64,000 bases of DNA. Source: Maricaulis maris_C (GTDB lineage Bacteria > Pseudomonadota > Alphaproteobacteria > Caulobacterales > Maricaulaceae). The position numbers and the translations under genes are program-made. Below the pieces are notes generated by a model that saw only the letters and a program-made list of their open reading frames with translations, was not told the origin of the DNA and did no database searches. The DNA is taken from positions 62,001 to 126,000 of the forward strand of contig NZ_JAGDYT010000006.1 in the NCBI RefSeq assembly GCF_049116555.1, written 5' to 3'. Positions 1 to 9,136 of this stretch are shown here, in pieces (position 1 is the stretch's first letter; each line of letters starts with the position of its first letter).

Positions 1-981
1 ATCCTGGCCCTGTGCGCCGTCCTCGGCCTCGCCGCCTTCATCACCCTGGCGCCGGTCTGGCGGGGTTTTGATGCCTGGCGCCAGATCTGGCCGCTGGTCA
101 TGGTCTTCGCGGCTGGCGTGACACTCGCCTCCCTGCGCAATCGTCATCGCCTTGTCCCGGCCCTGCTCGCTCTCGGCTGTCTGGCGATCGCACTGCCCGC
201 CGCGCCGGAATGGGTGCGGCGCATCTCGACCTCGACCCCGGCCGCCCCGGTGATGCTTGACGAGCGCTATGAACTCACAGTCATGACACAGAATCTCTGG
301 GGGCTGAGCCGCAATCCGGTCGGTGTGCCTGAAATGGTCGCTGACATGGCGCCCGACATTCTCGCCCTGCAGGAGGCGACCCGGCATGCCAAGCCGGTGG
401 TTGATACCCTCGAGGCGAGCTTTCCCCATATTGCCCGCTGCCGGTCGACACGAGTCCTGTCACACCTGCCCATCCTGGACAGTGGCTGTGTGCGTCACCC
501 GCCGGAGATTTCCTTCGCGAATGCCGTGCCCTGTGACTGGGAGTTGCCGCCCGCGGTCTGGGCCCGGGTCGCACTGCCGGACGGGCGCGAGGCGGTCATC
601 GTCTCCGTTCACCTCACCTGGCCCTTCCCCAGCGCTGCCCAGGACTGCCAGCGCCGCAATCTGGCCCGTGCCCTTGGCGGAGACCCGCAAGACGGCCTGA
701 TCGTGATGGGCGATTTCAACGCCGCCGCGCCGTCTAGGGCCCTGGCGCGGATCGAGCGTGATCTCGATCTGGAGCGGCGTTCGATAGCCCTGCCGACCTG
801 GCCATCGGAGGGCCTGTTCAGCGCCGACCCGTCGGCCGGTTTCCTGATCCCGCCCATGCTGGTCGGGATTGATCACATCTTTGCCGGTGACGCCTGGGAA
901 ACGGTATGGATCGAGGCGGGCCCCAATACCGGCTCCGACCATCGGCCACTGGTCGCGCGCCTGCAGCTGACCAACGACTAG
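1..981 (+). CDS. Endonuclease/exonuclease/phosphatase family membrane protein (5' end cut off)
   Basis: The reading frame is open from base 1, so the true start lies upstream of the window. The visible part begins with two or three hydrophobic segments, suggesting a membrane-anchored N-terminus. A C-terminal EEP (DNase I-like) domain follows, with its motifs in order: TQNLWG (Asn), LQEAT (catalytic Glu), VSVHLTW (His), GDFNAAAPS (Asp/Asn) and GSDHRP (Asp-His). All catalytic positions are present, so a metal-dependent phosphodiesterase or phosphatase acting outside the cytoplasm is likely. Membrane-anchored EEP proteins of this layout are common in proteobacteria and their substrates are mostly unknown. 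Its TAG stop overlaps the stop of the convergent AhpD-like gene by 4 nt. Confidence 0.85.
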   Translation: MLALCAVLGLAAFITLAPVWRGFDAWRQIWPLVMVFAAGVTLASLRNRHRLVPALLALGCLAIALPAAPEWVRRISTSTPAAPVMLDERYELTVMTQNLWGLSRNPVGVPEMVADMAPDILALQEATRHAKPVVDTLEASFPHIARCRSTRVLSHLPILDSGCVRHPPEISFANAVPCDWELPPAVWARVALPDGREAVIVSVHLTWPFPSAAQDCQRRNLARALGGDPQDGLIVMGDFNAAAPSRALARIERDLDLERRSIALPTWPSEGLFSADPSAGFLIPPMLVGIDHIFAGDAWETVWIEAGPNTGSDHRPLVARLQLTND

Positions 982-1583
982 TCGTGAGACCAGTTATCCG
1001 GATCATCCGAGGTGTTCGGTGACAGGCCAAGTGCTTCGCCCGCCGGATTGACGCCCAGCCCCAGCACGGTGCGATTGGCATAGGCGAAATAGGCCGTGAC
1101 CTGGTTGATCTCGAGAATTTCGCCATCCTCGAAACCGGCATCGCGCAGCGCGATGACGTGCTGCTCCGTCAACGTGTGCGGGGCGCGCGTGAGAATGTCC
1201 GCATAACGCAGTCCTGCCAGCTCGCGTCCCGAAAAGGCGCGCTCGGGAATACCGCTATCGATGGCATCGCGGATTTGCGCGGCGCGCTCGTCATCGGCCA
1301 GCAGGCGCTTGAGCCCGGCGAAATGATGCTCGACGCAATAGGCGCACTTGTTCAGCGACGAGACCCAGGTGCCGATGGCCTCCAGATAGGCCTTGTCGAG
1401 GCTGTTGCCATAGTGGTGCAACACCGCCTTGTAGAGGGCCATATGGCCTTCCAGCGTGTGCGGACGCAGGGAGTGCGAGGCGAGAATATTGTCAACCTGA
1501 CCGGCCTTGCCGGCGACCCGGTCATAGATAGCCGAAAGGCGACCATCGGCCGCCTTTCGATCGAGTGTCCTTATCCAGCTCAA
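978..1583 (-). CDS. AhpD-like / carboxymuconolactone decarboxylase family protein (peroxidase-related)
   Basis: This 201-aa protein carries the alkylhydroperoxidase D-type signature CAYCVEHH, a CxxC redox pair followed by the proton-relay His, inside an all-helical CMD domain. Family members reduce peroxides or act as decarboxylases in the cytoplasm. The substrate here is unknown. I choose a TTG start at 1583, giving MSWIRTLDRK, which matches the usual N-terminus of this subfamily. The frame is open further upstream, but that stretch runs inside the neighbouring cyclophilin gene and looks non-homologous. The TTG lies just past the cyclophilin stop, so the two genes are probably co-transcribed and translationally coupled. 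Confidence 0.82.
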   Translation of the reverse strand: MSWIRTLDRKAADGRLSAIYDRVAGKAGQVDNILASHSLRPHTLEGHMALYKAVLHHYGNSLDKAYLEAIGTWVSSLNKCAYCVEHHFAGLKRLLADDERAAQIRDAIDSGIPERAFSGRELAGLRYADILTRAPHTLTEQHVIALRDAGFEDGEILEINQVTAYFAYANRTVLGLGVNPAGEALGLSPNTSDDPDNWSHD

Positions 1584-1587
1584 GGCC

Positions 1588-2040
1588 CTAGGCCTCGATG
1601 ACCGAAGCCTTGATGATCTTGCCTGGATTGGCCGGCGGCTCGCCCTTGGGCAGCGCGTCGACATGTTCCATACCGGAGATCACTTCACCCCAGACCGTGT
1701 ACTGGTTGTTGAGGTAGGGCACATCGTCCAGGCAGATGAAGAACTGGCTCGACGCACTGTCGGGATCGGCAGCGCGGGCCATCGACATCGTGCCGCGCAC
1801 ATGCGGCTCTGCCGAGAATTCGGCCGGGATATGCTGGCCGGAACCGCCCATGCCATTGCCGTTCGGGCAACCGCCCTGGGCCACGAAACCATCAATGACA
1901 CGGTGGAAGTTCAGCCCGTCATAAAAGCCTTCCTTTGCCATCTCGGTAATCCGCGCCACGTGCTTGGGTGCGAGGTCGGGACGCAGCTTGATCGTGACGT
2001 CACCGCCTTCAAGCGTGAATACGAGTTGTTCTTCAGCCAT
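1588..2040 (-). CDS. Peptidyl-prolyl cis-trans isomerase, cyclophilin type (cytoplasmic)
   Basis: A compact 150-aa single-domain cyclophilin that isomerises Xaa-Pro bonds during folding. FHRVIDGFVAQGG contains the catalytic Arg. SQFFICLDD and QYTVWGEV are the other active-site strands. There is no signal peptide, so it should be cytoplasmic. The length is typical of bacterial PpiB-like proteins. It lies 8 nt downstream of a second, secreted cyclophilin and probably belongs to one operon with it and coaD. Confidence 0.93.
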   Translation of the reverse strand: MAEEQLVFTLEGGDVTIKLRPDLAPKHVARITEMAKEGFYDGLNFHRVIDGFVAQGGCPNGNGMGGSGQHIPAEFSAEPHVRGTMSMARAADPDSASSQFFICLDDVPYLNNQYTVWGEVISGMEHVDALPKGEPPANPGKIIKASVIEA

Positions 2041-2048
2041 GGGTCTTC

Positions 2049-3002
2049 CTATTCAACAATCCGGGTCGGCACGGTGATATCGCAAATGTCCGGCAGATTG
2101 CCAGACGGGTCGCGCAGCGTGTCGAGATAGGCGGCAAAGGCCGCGCTGTCGGTATCAGCCACCTCGATGGTCACCTGCGCTTCGGCCGGCAATTCATCAC
2201 CGGTCCGCATGGAGCGGATATTGTCGGGACGGAAATCCGGGTCATCCATCGCCGAGCCGACGGCAATCGCATCTACCGCTTCCTGACCGACGCGCACGCG
2301 GCCCCAGGCTGTGTATTGCGCATTGAGATGCTCGGGATTGCCGCGCGTGATGTAGAATTGGCTGCGGGCCGAATTGGGGTCGCCGGTCCGAGCGGCAGCG
2401 GCAGCGCCGGTGCAATGCAGGAGCCAGGACTGCACCTGGCCGTCGCCGGTGATTGCGGCCAGCGCCGCAGTCTGGGTCCCGGCCGGGAAGCCATCCCAGA
2501 AACCGGCCTTGGCCATTTGCGGCAGGGAGCGTGGATTGATCATGCGATCCTGCAACTCTGTCACAACCGGCTCGCCGGAGCGGCGCACGGTGAATTCGGC
2601 CTGCAGACCGTCCACGTCCGCAGCATGGCCGGGATTGGAGCGGGCGCCCCCGCCCTGGGCCATGAAGCCGTCAATCACCCGATGCCAGACCAGGAAGTCA
2701 TAGAATCGCTCCTGGGCGAGCGTGCGCATGCGCGCGACGTGATTGGGGGCAAATTCCGGCGCCATCTCGACAATGACCATGCCGTGATCGGTCTCGATAT
2801 AGAGCAGGTCTTCCTGGTCAGCCGTGCGCCAGGCATCGGCGGGCAGATCCCATTGCGGCGCCGGCGCGGTGTCCTGGGCTGCCGCGGCGGCGACGGCAGG
2901 GGTGGCGCCGGCATCGGCTTCGGTCGTGTCGGCGGTGGTCTCGCGGGCGCAGGCGGCGGTGGTCAGCGCGAGGGCCAGGGAGGCGGAAAGGGTGAAACGC
3001 AT
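2049..3002 (-). CDS. Cyclophilin-type peptidyl-prolyl isomerase, predicted lipoprotein
   Basis: A 317-aa protein starting MRFTLSASLALAL with the lipobox TTAAC, followed by an acidic, Ala/Pro-rich linker of about 30 residues and then a cyclophilin domain. Active-site motifs are WHRVIDGFMAQGG, ARSQFYIT and QYTAWGRV. The isomerase domain has extra insertions relative to the cytoplasmic paralogue. It should be anchored in the envelope and assist periplasmic or outer-membrane folding. I use the ATG at 3002; a GTG two codons upstream overlaps the coaD stop and would spoil the signal peptide n-region less economically. coaD ends 2 nt upstream of this ATG, so coupling is likely. Confidence 0.88.
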   Translation of the reverse strand: MRFTLSASLALALTTAACARETTADTTEADAGATPAVAAAAAQDTAPAPQWDLPADAWRTADQEDLLYIETDHGMVIVEMAPEFAPNHVARMRTLAQERFYDFLVWHRVIDGFMAQGGGARSNPGHAADVDGLQAEFTVRRSGEPVVTELQDRMINPRSLPQMAKAGFWDGFPAGTQTAALAAITGDGQVQSWLLHCTGAAAAARTGDPNSARSQFYITRGNPEHLNAQYTAWGRVRVGQEAVDAIAVGSAMDDPDFRPDNIRSMRTGDELPAEAQVTIEVADTDSAAFAAYLDTLRDPSGNLPDICDITVPTRIVE

Positions 3003-3004
3003 GA

Positions 3005-3493
3005 TCACGCAAGACGCTCCTTCAATCGGCGTTCAATACTGGGCGTCACAAAGGCGGAGACATCTCCGCCAAGACGGGCGATTTCCTTGACCAGGCGTGA
3101 CGCAATCGCCTGGTGGCGTGGATCAGCCATCAGGAACAGCGTCTCAATATCATCATTGAGCTGCTGGTTCATGGCCACCATCTGGAACTCATACTCGAAA
3201 TCGGACACGGCCCGAAGCCCGCGCACGATGGACTGGGCGCCGATCTCCTCGGCGAAATGCATCAGCAGTCCGTCAAAGGGCCGCACATCAATCTGGGCGC
3301 CGTCGGCAAATTGGGCGACCTCGGAGCGGACCATGTCGACGCGCTCTTCCAGGTTAAAAAGCGGATTCTTGCCTTCATTGATGGCAACGCCGATGACGAG
3401 GTGGTCAACGAGCTTCACAGCCCGTCCAATGATGTCGATATGACCATTGGTCAGCGGATCGAACGTGCCCGGATAGAGCGCGGTACGGGTCAT
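3005..3493 (-). CDS. coaD: Pantetheine-phosphate adenylyltransferase
   Basis: CoaD transfers AMP from ATP to 4'-phosphopantetheine, the penultimate step of coenzyme A synthesis. The 162-aa length is normal. The nucleotidyltransferase motif YPGTFDPLTNGHIDI (with the T/HxGH-type site) is at residues 6-20. RGLRAVSDFEYE and a C-terminal LVKEIARLGGDVSAFV are family signatures. The ATG at 3493 has GGGGAG at good spacing, while an ATG two codons earlier would sit against that Shine-Dalgarno. It is followed at once by the two cyclophilin genes. Two hairpins separate it from gyrA. Confidence 0.95.
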   Translation of the reverse strand: MTRTALYPGTFDPLTNGHIDIIGRAVKLVDHLVIGVAINEGKNPLFNLEERVDMVRSEVAQFADGAQIDVRPFDGLLMHFAEEIGAQSIVRGLRAVSDFEYEFQMVAMNQQLNDDIETLFLMADPRHQAIASRLVKEIARLGGDVSAFVTPSIERRLKERLA

Positions 3494-3521
3494 GGCCATT
3501 CTCTCCCCGGGCTAGGCGCCC

Positions 3522-3546
3522 CTGCGACACCGGCCCGGTGTCGCAG
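3522..3546. terminator. Perfect 12-bp inverted repeat between gyrA and coaD
   Basis: CTGCGACACCGG is followed after one base by its exact reverse complement, which folds as a 10-bp stem with a 5-nt loop. No T-run follows on the minus strand. It may be a terminator, a transcription pause or a binding site between gyrA and coaD. Confidence 0.45.
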
Positions 3547-3562
3547 TCCTGTCTGGCAGACC

Positions 3563-3593
3563 GGCGAGGCGAGATCAATCATCCCGCCTCGCC
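3563..3593 (-). terminator. Hairpin just downstream of gyrA
   Basis: GGCGAGGCG and CGCCTCGCC form a 9-bp GC-rich stem with a 13-nt loop, starting about 18 nt after the gyrA stop on the minus strand. There is no T-tract, so a Rho-independent role is uncertain, but the position fits a gyrA terminator. Confidence 0.45.
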
Positions 3594-3611
3594 CAGTGTG
3601 CGACTCGCGCG

Positions 3612-6452
3612 CTACTCGCTGGCTTCGCTACCGCTCTCCGGAGCCGAATCCGGGGCCGGCAGGGCGTCCGGATCGATGTCCTCTTCACCGTCATCGCCCG
3701 CATCCTGGATGCGGACAACGGCCACAACATTCTCGCCCTCATTGAGGCGGATCAGGCGGACACCGCGCGAGGACCGGCTGGCAATCCGGACAGTGTCGAC
3801 CGGGAAGCGGATCAGCTGGCCGCCATCCGTGACGGCCATGATCTGATCGGCATCCTCGACCGGGAAGCTGGCCGAGAGCGGAATATCCCGCTTGATATCC
3901 GTGGCCGCGACACCGTTATTGCCGCGCCCCATGACCCGGAAGTCATAGGCAGAGGAGCGCTTGCCCATGCCGTCGGAGGCAACGGTGAGGAGGAATTCCT
4001 CGGCGGCACCCAGCTCGGCCAGACGCTCGGTCGAGAGGGCCGCATCTTCGCCACCCTCATCATCACCGTCTGCGACCGCGACTTCGACCTCTTCATCATC
4101 CCCCAGGGCCCGACGCATCGCCGTGGCATGTTTCAGATAGGCGCGCGCCTCCGGAGAGGTGACATCAATATGATGCAGGATCGCCATCGAGATCAGCGTA
4201 TCGCCCTCGGCCAGGCGGATACCCCGCACCCCGACCGAATTGCGGCCGGCAAAGACACGGACATCGGTCGCCGGGAAGCGGATGGCCCGGCCCTTGTGGG
4301 TGGTCAGGAAGACATCGTCCTGCTCGGTGCACAGCACCACATTGACGATCTGGTCGTCCTCTTCCTCCAGCTTCATCGCAATCTTGCCATTGCGATTGAC
4401 CTGGACGAAGTCCGACAGCTTGTTGCGGCGGACCGTGCCCTTGTTGGTGGCGAACATGACATTCATGTCGGCCCATGTGCTCTCATCCTCGGGCAATGCC
4501 ATGATCGAGGTGATGGTCTCGCCCTGCTCCAGCGGCAGAAGATTGACCAGGGCCTTGCCGCGCGTATTCGGCGCGCCCAAGGGCAGGCGCCAGGTCTTGG
4601 TCTTGTAGACCATGCCGCGATTGGAGAAGAAGAGCAGAGGCGCGTGGGTCGAGGCCACGAAGAGCGTGGCAATGAAATCCTCGTCCTTGGTCGCCATGCC
4701 CGAACGACCCTTGCCGCCGCGGCGCTGGGCGCGATAGTCCGACAGCGCCGTGCGCTTGGCATAGCCGCCATGGGTGACGGTCACCACCATCTCCTCGCGC
4801 GGGATCAGGTCCTCATCCTCGAAGTCGAGCTCGGCATCGACGAATTCGGAGCGCCGCGGTGTGGCGTAATTCTCGCGAACCTCGGTCAGCTCGTCCCGGA
4901 TGATATCAAGCACGCGCTGGCGGGATCGCAGCAGGTCGAGGAGATCGGCGATCTGCTCGGCCAGCGTCGCCGCTTCATTGCCGAGCTCTTCGCGTCCCAG
5001 ACCGGTCAGGCGGTTGAGGCGCAATTCCAGGATGGCCCGGGCCTGTTCCTCGGTGAGGCGCAGCGTCTTGTCCTCGCGCAGCATGGAGCGCGGATCGGCG
5101 ACCAGTTCGACCAGCGGGGCGACATCAAGCGCCGGCCAGTCGCGCGCCATCAATTGCTCGCGGGCGGTCGCCGGGTTCGGCGCCTTGCGGATCAGGGCGA
5201 TGACCTCGTCGATATTGGCGACAGCCAGTGCCAGACCAACAATCACATGCGCCCGGTCGCGCGCCTTGTTGAGCTCGAACTTGGCCCGTCGCGCCACGAC
5301 CTCTTCGCGGAAGCGGAGGAACTCCTTCAGGATATCCAGCGCGCCCAGCAATTGCGGACGACCACCGACGAGCGACAGCATATTGGCGCCGAAACTCGAC
5401 TGCATCGGCGACCAGCGGAAGAGCTGGTTGAGAATGACATCAGCGACGGCGTCGCGCTTCAATTCGATCACGACACGCATGCCATTGCGGTCACTTTCGT
5501 CGCGCAGATCAGCGATGCCCTCGATCTTCTTGTCGCGCACAAGGTCGGCGATCTTCTCGATCATCGAGGCCTTGTTCACCTGGTAGGGGATCTCGTGGAC
5601 GATAATGGCCATGCGGTCCTTGCGCACTTCCTCGATCGAGGTGCGCGAGCGCATCACGACAGAGCCACGCCCGGTCAGGACCGCATTGCGGGCCCCTGTC
5701 CGCCCCAGGATGAGGCCACCCGTCGGGAAGTCGGGACCCGGGATATAGTCCAGGAGTTCGCTTTCGGTCAGCGACGGATTTTCCAGCAGCGCCAGCGTGC
5801 CATCGATCACCTCACCCAGATTGTGCGGCGGGACATTCGTCGCCATGCCGACCGCGATACCGCCGGCACCATTGACCAGCAGGTTCGGGTAGCGCGCCGG
5901 CAGCACGACCGGTTCCTTGCGCTCGGCCGAATAGTTCTCGACGAAATTGACCGTGTCCTTGTCGATATCGGCCAGCAGCGACTGGGCGACCTTCTGCATC
6001 CGCGCCTCGGTGTAACGATAGGCGGCGGGCGGATCACCATCGACCGAGCCGAAATTGCCCTGCCCGTCGATCAGCGGCACGCGCATCGACCAGGGCTGGG
6101 CCAGTCGCACCAGCGAGTCGTAGACTGCCTGATCACCATGCGGGTGATAGCGACCCATCACGTCACCGACGGCGGTCGCACACTTGCGATAGGATTTTTC
6201 GTGCGTCTGCCCGTTCTCGTGCATGGTGTAGAGGATGCGGCGGTGGACCGGCTTCAGCCCGTCCCGCGCATCGGGAATGGCCCGCGACACGATCACGCTC
6301 ATCGCATAGTCGAGATAAGAGGACTTCATCTCGTCTTCGATGGCGATATTGCCAACCCCGTCCGGCAGGGCCGGCGGCTGACCGCCCGTATTGTCTGCCC
6401 CGTTTCCGGAACCGTCTTCGGCTGTCGTCGGCGTGTCGTCGTGATCGCTCAA
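3612..6452 (-). CDS. gyrA: DNA gyrase subunit A
   Basis: GyrA (946 aa) is the breakage-reunion subunit of DNA gyrase and introduces negative supercoils together with GyrB. The catalytic Tyr is Y147 in AAYRYTEAR, equivalent to E. coli Tyr122. The quinolone-resistance region reads HPHGDQAVYD, with Gln where E. coli has Ser83 and Asp kept at position 87. The GyrA box QRRGGKG opens the six-bladed C-terminal domain, as needed for true gyrase rather than topoisomerase IV. The protein is longer than E. coli GyrA because of an acidic insertion (DDEEVEVAVADGDDEGGED) inside the C-terminal pinwheel, an N-terminal extension of about 25 residues and an acidic tail. Confidence 0.98.
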   Translation of the reverse strand: MSDHDDTPTTAEDGSGNGADNTGGQPPALPDGVGNIAIEDEMKSSYLDYAMSVIVSRAIPDARDGLKPVHRRILYTMHENGQTHEKSYRKCATAVGDVMGRYHPHGDQAVYDSLVRLAQPWSMRVPLIDGQGNFGSVDGDPPAAYRYTEARMQKVAQSLLADIDKDTVNFVENYSAERKEPVVLPARYPNLLVNGAGGIAVGMATNVPPHNLGEVIDGTLALLENPSLTESELLDYIPGPDFPTGGLILGRTGARNAVLTGRGSVVMRSRTSIEEVRKDRMAIIVHEIPYQVNKASMIEKIADLVRDKKIEGIADLRDESDRNGMRVVIELKRDAVADVILNQLFRWSPMQSSFGANMLSLVGGRPQLLGALDILKEFLRFREEVVARRAKFELNKARDRAHVIVGLALAVANIDEVIALIRKAPNPATAREQLMARDWPALDVAPLVELVADPRSMLREDKTLRLTEEQARAILELRLNRLTGLGREELGNEAATLAEQIADLLDLLRSRQRVLDIIRDELTEVRENYATPRRSEFVDAELDFEDEDLIPREEMVVTVTHGGYAKRTALSDYRAQRRGGKGRSGMATKDEDFIATLFVASTHAPLLFFSNRGMVYKTKTWRLPLGAPNTRGKALVNLLPLEQGETITSIMALPEDESTWADMNVMFATNKGTVRRNKLSDFVQVNRNGKIAMKLEEEDDQIVNVVLCTEQDDVFLTTHKGRAIRFPATDVRVFAGRNSVGVRGIRLAEGDTLISMAILHHIDVTSPEARAYLKHATAMRRALGDDEEVEVAVADGDDEGGEDAALSTERLAELGAAEEFLLTVASDGMGKRSSAYDFRVMGRGNNGVAATDIKRDIPLSASFPVEDADQIMAVTDGGQLIRFPVDTVRIASRSSRGVRLIRLNEGENVVAVVRIQDAGDDGEEDIDPDALPAPDSAPESGSEASE

Positions 6453-6672
6453 GGCGGCCCTCTTTTCATTCTGTCGTGGCGCGGCGTGCCGGATGGCAGA
6501 CCGGACGCGTCACGAAAATCGCCGCCGATCACCAAGCCTCGCGCGCGGGCGCGAATCGACAGTGTGAATCAGGCGGCTTTCCTGTCACCAAGTCTTAACA
6601 ATCGTGGGGGTGGAGAGCAAACGCGGGGGGCGGTTGGGGGGCGGGATAATGATCCCGATTATCAAAGGCCGA

Positions 6673-8400
6673 TCAAGCCGCGTCGAGATGCGCCTGCAAC
6701 AATTCCAGCCGGACTGGCTTGCCAAGCACGCCATCAAAACCTGCCTCGCCATATTCACGCACCTGATGGGTCATCATGTTTGCGGTCTGCGCGACAATCT
6801 TGCTGGGCGGGCGAGCTTGAGCGCGTTCCAGCGCCCTGATCTGTTCAAGAACCTCATAGCCACTGAGCCCGGGCATCGAGATATCAAGGAAGATCGTCCC
6901 GAATTCCGCCTTTCGAACCGCGTCCATGGCCTCCTCGCCGGAGGCGGCAAATTCAGCAGAGAAGCCGAGTTTCGCCAACAGGCCACGCATGACCTCGCGA
7001 TTGATGCTGACATCGTCCACGACCAGGATTTTGAGGTCCCGGGCGTCCGCGTTTGCCGGCCCGCTGGCCGCGGTCGCTTCGGACCCGCCCTGCACAGTCG
7101 CGCTGTCATGGACCGGCAGCTTCAAGCTTGCCGTGAAGCAGGATCCAACTCCGGGTTCGCTTTGCACGTCAATTCGCCCCCCCATAAGCGCAGCCAATTG
7201 CGACGCGATGCACAATCCCAGGCCACTGCCCCCATACTTTCTGGACGTGCTCTGATCAGCTTGGGTGAAACGCTCGAAAACCCGGCGGACTTCCGCTTCG
7301 CTCATCCCGATACCCGTATCGCGCGCAGTGAAGCGAATATCCGATGGCGTCTCGCCCGGCGAAACAACGAGATCCACGCGGCCTTCCGCCGTGAACTTGA
7401 TCGCGTTGGAAAGAAGATTGTGAAGGATCTGCGTGATCCGGTTCTCGTCACCGACCCGCTTCCGGCCCAGGTCGAGATCCGGACTGATCTCGATGACAAA
7501 CTCCACCGATTTCTCAGCGGCTGCGATAACATAGAGCTGGGCCACGCCATTGATCATCGCCGGCAAATCGAACGGCCGGGTCTCGACAGCCATCAGACCT
7601 TCCTCGATACGCGAGAGATCCAGAACATCATTGAGCGTGCTCAGCAGGACTTCACCCGATTTGGTGATGGCCTGGACCTGGTCGCGCTGGTCCGGTCGCA
7701 AGCTTCCATCATCCAGCACCCGCGCCATGCCCAGAACACCATTGAGTGGTGTGCGGATCTCATGACTGACCGTGGCGAGAAACTCGGACTTCACCCGGGT
7801 CGCTTCTTCCGCCTGCTCGGACTTGCGCTGAAGTTCGATCGCCGCCTGCACCATCTGCGTGCGAAAGACACGAGCGCCCGCAAACACGAACGACGCCGCC
7901 AAGACCTGGCCGGCAATTAGCGTGAAAATGCTCACATCGGGCAAATCACTCGCCCACTGAGCGCCTGTCATCAGGAAAGTGCCGAGATAGGCGGCACAGG
8001 CCATGAGAAGGGTGGCCAGTCCATCCCGCCACCCCAACGCCAGCGTCACCGTCAGTACGGCAGGGATAAACAGCAGATTGCTTGGGCTCACCATCTCCTG
8101 GGCGGTCAGCGAGAGCGCAAGGAGGAGGGATGCGACCAGGTGCGCGAAAATGCGCGTATTCCGCGCGAAATGCTGTGTTCCGACGATCATGAAGGGGCCG
8201 GCCAGGCACAAGAGTGCGATCAGACCGCCCAGCGTGACCGTCAGCGGATAGTCTTCAAGATAGGGAATATTGATCAGGGTTATGGCGAGCCCGGATACGC
8301 CCGCCAGCGTGAAAAACACTGACACGGCGCGCTCGCTCGCGAGCCGCAAGCGGCCATGTTCCGACTGATCCGGCCATATTTTCTGCTTCAGATCCAACAT
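6673..8400 (-). CDS. Orphan membrane hybrid histidine kinase with C-terminal receiver
   Basis: This 575-aa protein has about six hydrophobic segments between residues 25 and 180, with no large periplasmic sensor domain. Then follow a HisKA domain (SHEIRTPLNG, phospho-acceptor H213), a HATPase with N-box NLLSNAIKF and G-boxes DTGIGM and GGSGLGL, and a C-terminal receiver. The receiver has acidic pair VDD, phospho-acceptor D506 in FLDISMPG and Lys561 in LGKP. All key residues are intact, so it should autophosphorylate and pass phosphate to its own receiver and on to an unlinked phosphotransferase. No response regulator or Hpt gene is adjacent. The signal is unknown. Confidence 0.88.
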   Translation of the reverse strand: MLDLKQKIWPDQSEHGRLRLASERAVSVFFTLAGVSGLAITLINIPYLEDYPLTVTLGGLIALLCLAGPFMIVGTQHFARNTRIFAHLVASLLLALSLTAQEMVSPSNLLFIPAVLTVTLALGWRDGLATLLMACAAYLGTFLMTGAQWASDLPDVSIFTLIAGQVLAASFVFAGARVFRTQMVQAAIELQRKSEQAEEATRVKSEFLATVSHEIRTPLNGVLGMARVLDDGSLRPDQRDQVQAITKSGEVLLSTLNDVLDLSRIEEGLMAVETRPFDLPAMINGVAQLYVIAAAEKSVEFVIEISPDLDLGRKRVGDENRITQILHNLLSNAIKFTAEGRVDLVVSPGETPSDIRFTARDTGIGMSEAEVRRVFERFTQADQSTSRKYGGSGLGLCIASQLAALMGGRIDVQSEPGVGSCFTASLKLPVHDSATVQGGSEATAASGPANADARDLKILVVDDVSINREVMRGLLAKLGFSAEFAASGEEAMDAVRKAEFGTIFLDISMPGLSGYEVLEQIRALERAQARPPSKIVAQTANMMTHQVREYGEAGFDGVLGKPVRLELLQAHLDAA

Positions 8401-8495
8401 GATTCATCCCGCGTCGCGGCCCCTGCGCAAGTCTTACGGCAATCATGTTGAGAATCGCTGAACGCATCGTCCGGCGGGGGCCGCCCGGACGCCCC

Positions 8496-9047
8496 CTACC
8501 CAGCCTCATCCGGCAAGGTCACCCCCGCCTCGCCCAACTCTCCGCCGAACACTTCGAATTCCTGCTCCAGCGTGCGCGGCCAGAAGACGCTGGCGAGAAG
8601 GGCTGTGACGAGGGCACCGACGACGAGGCCGGTCAGGAAGGGGCGTTTCACGAAGCCCAGCCCGGTGCGCAGCCAGGCCAGGAAGGGCGAGGTCGGGGTC
8701 GGGCTTGGCAGGACCCCGGCACCTTCGACCGGCGCACTCAGGCTGTAACCGACCCGCGGCAGGGTGCGGATCAGGCTGGCATCGCCCAGAAGGCGCCGCA
8801 GGCGGGAAATGGCCTGGTTGAGCGCTTCATCGCTGCCATCCTCCTCCCAGACGGTTTCGAGAAACTCGTCGCGGGTGACCGGGCTGATGCCGCGCCGGGC
8901 GAGCAGGTGCAGGACCCCGGCAAGACGTGGCTCAAGACGATGGGTTTCGCCCTCGCGCACCAGCTCGAGCGACATCAGGTCACAATGGGCCGATCCGATC
9001 CGGAAACGCGTGGCGGGGGCGTCACCGCCGGGTGAGGACAATGTCAT
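8496..9047 (-). CDS. Membrane-anchored winged-helix transcriptional regulator (CadC/ToxR-like)
   Basis: The first 105 residues form an OmpR/PhoB-type winged-helix DNA-binding domain. Visible parts include LEPRLAGVLHLLARR, TRDEFLETVW, EALNQAISRLRRLLGD and IRTLPRVGYSL, the last being the wing strand typical of this family. One transmembrane helix follows at about 137-160 and a short tail of about 25 residues lies outside the membrane. It has no receiver domain, so it resembles one-component regulators such as CadC or ToxR but with almost no sensor. It is divergent from the serine hydrolase gene starting at 9137, with 89 nt between them, and that gene is its most obvious target. Confidence 0.8.
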   Translation of the reverse strand: MTLSSPGGDAPATRFRIGSAHCDLMSLELVREGETHRLEPRLAGVLHLLARRGISPVTRDEFLETVWEEDGSDEALNQAISRLRRLLGDASLIRTLPRVGYSLSAPVEGAGVLPSPTPTSPFLAWLRTGLGFVKRPFLTGLVVGALVTALLASVFWPRTLEQEFEVFGGELGEAGVTLPDEAG

Positions 9048-9136
9048 GTCAGCCTATCCAACAGGTTTTCGTCAGGACGCGGAACCGCCGTCATCCTAGC
9101 CAGTCGGGGCTAACATGAGCAAGGAGAGCTACAACC

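Noticed and set aside
4128..6839. A 903-codon open frame antisense to gyrA
   Set aside because: It mirrors gyrA codon structure in a high-GC genome, shows no recognisable domain and has low-complexity His/Asp/Arg-rich translation. gyrA on the other strand is certain.
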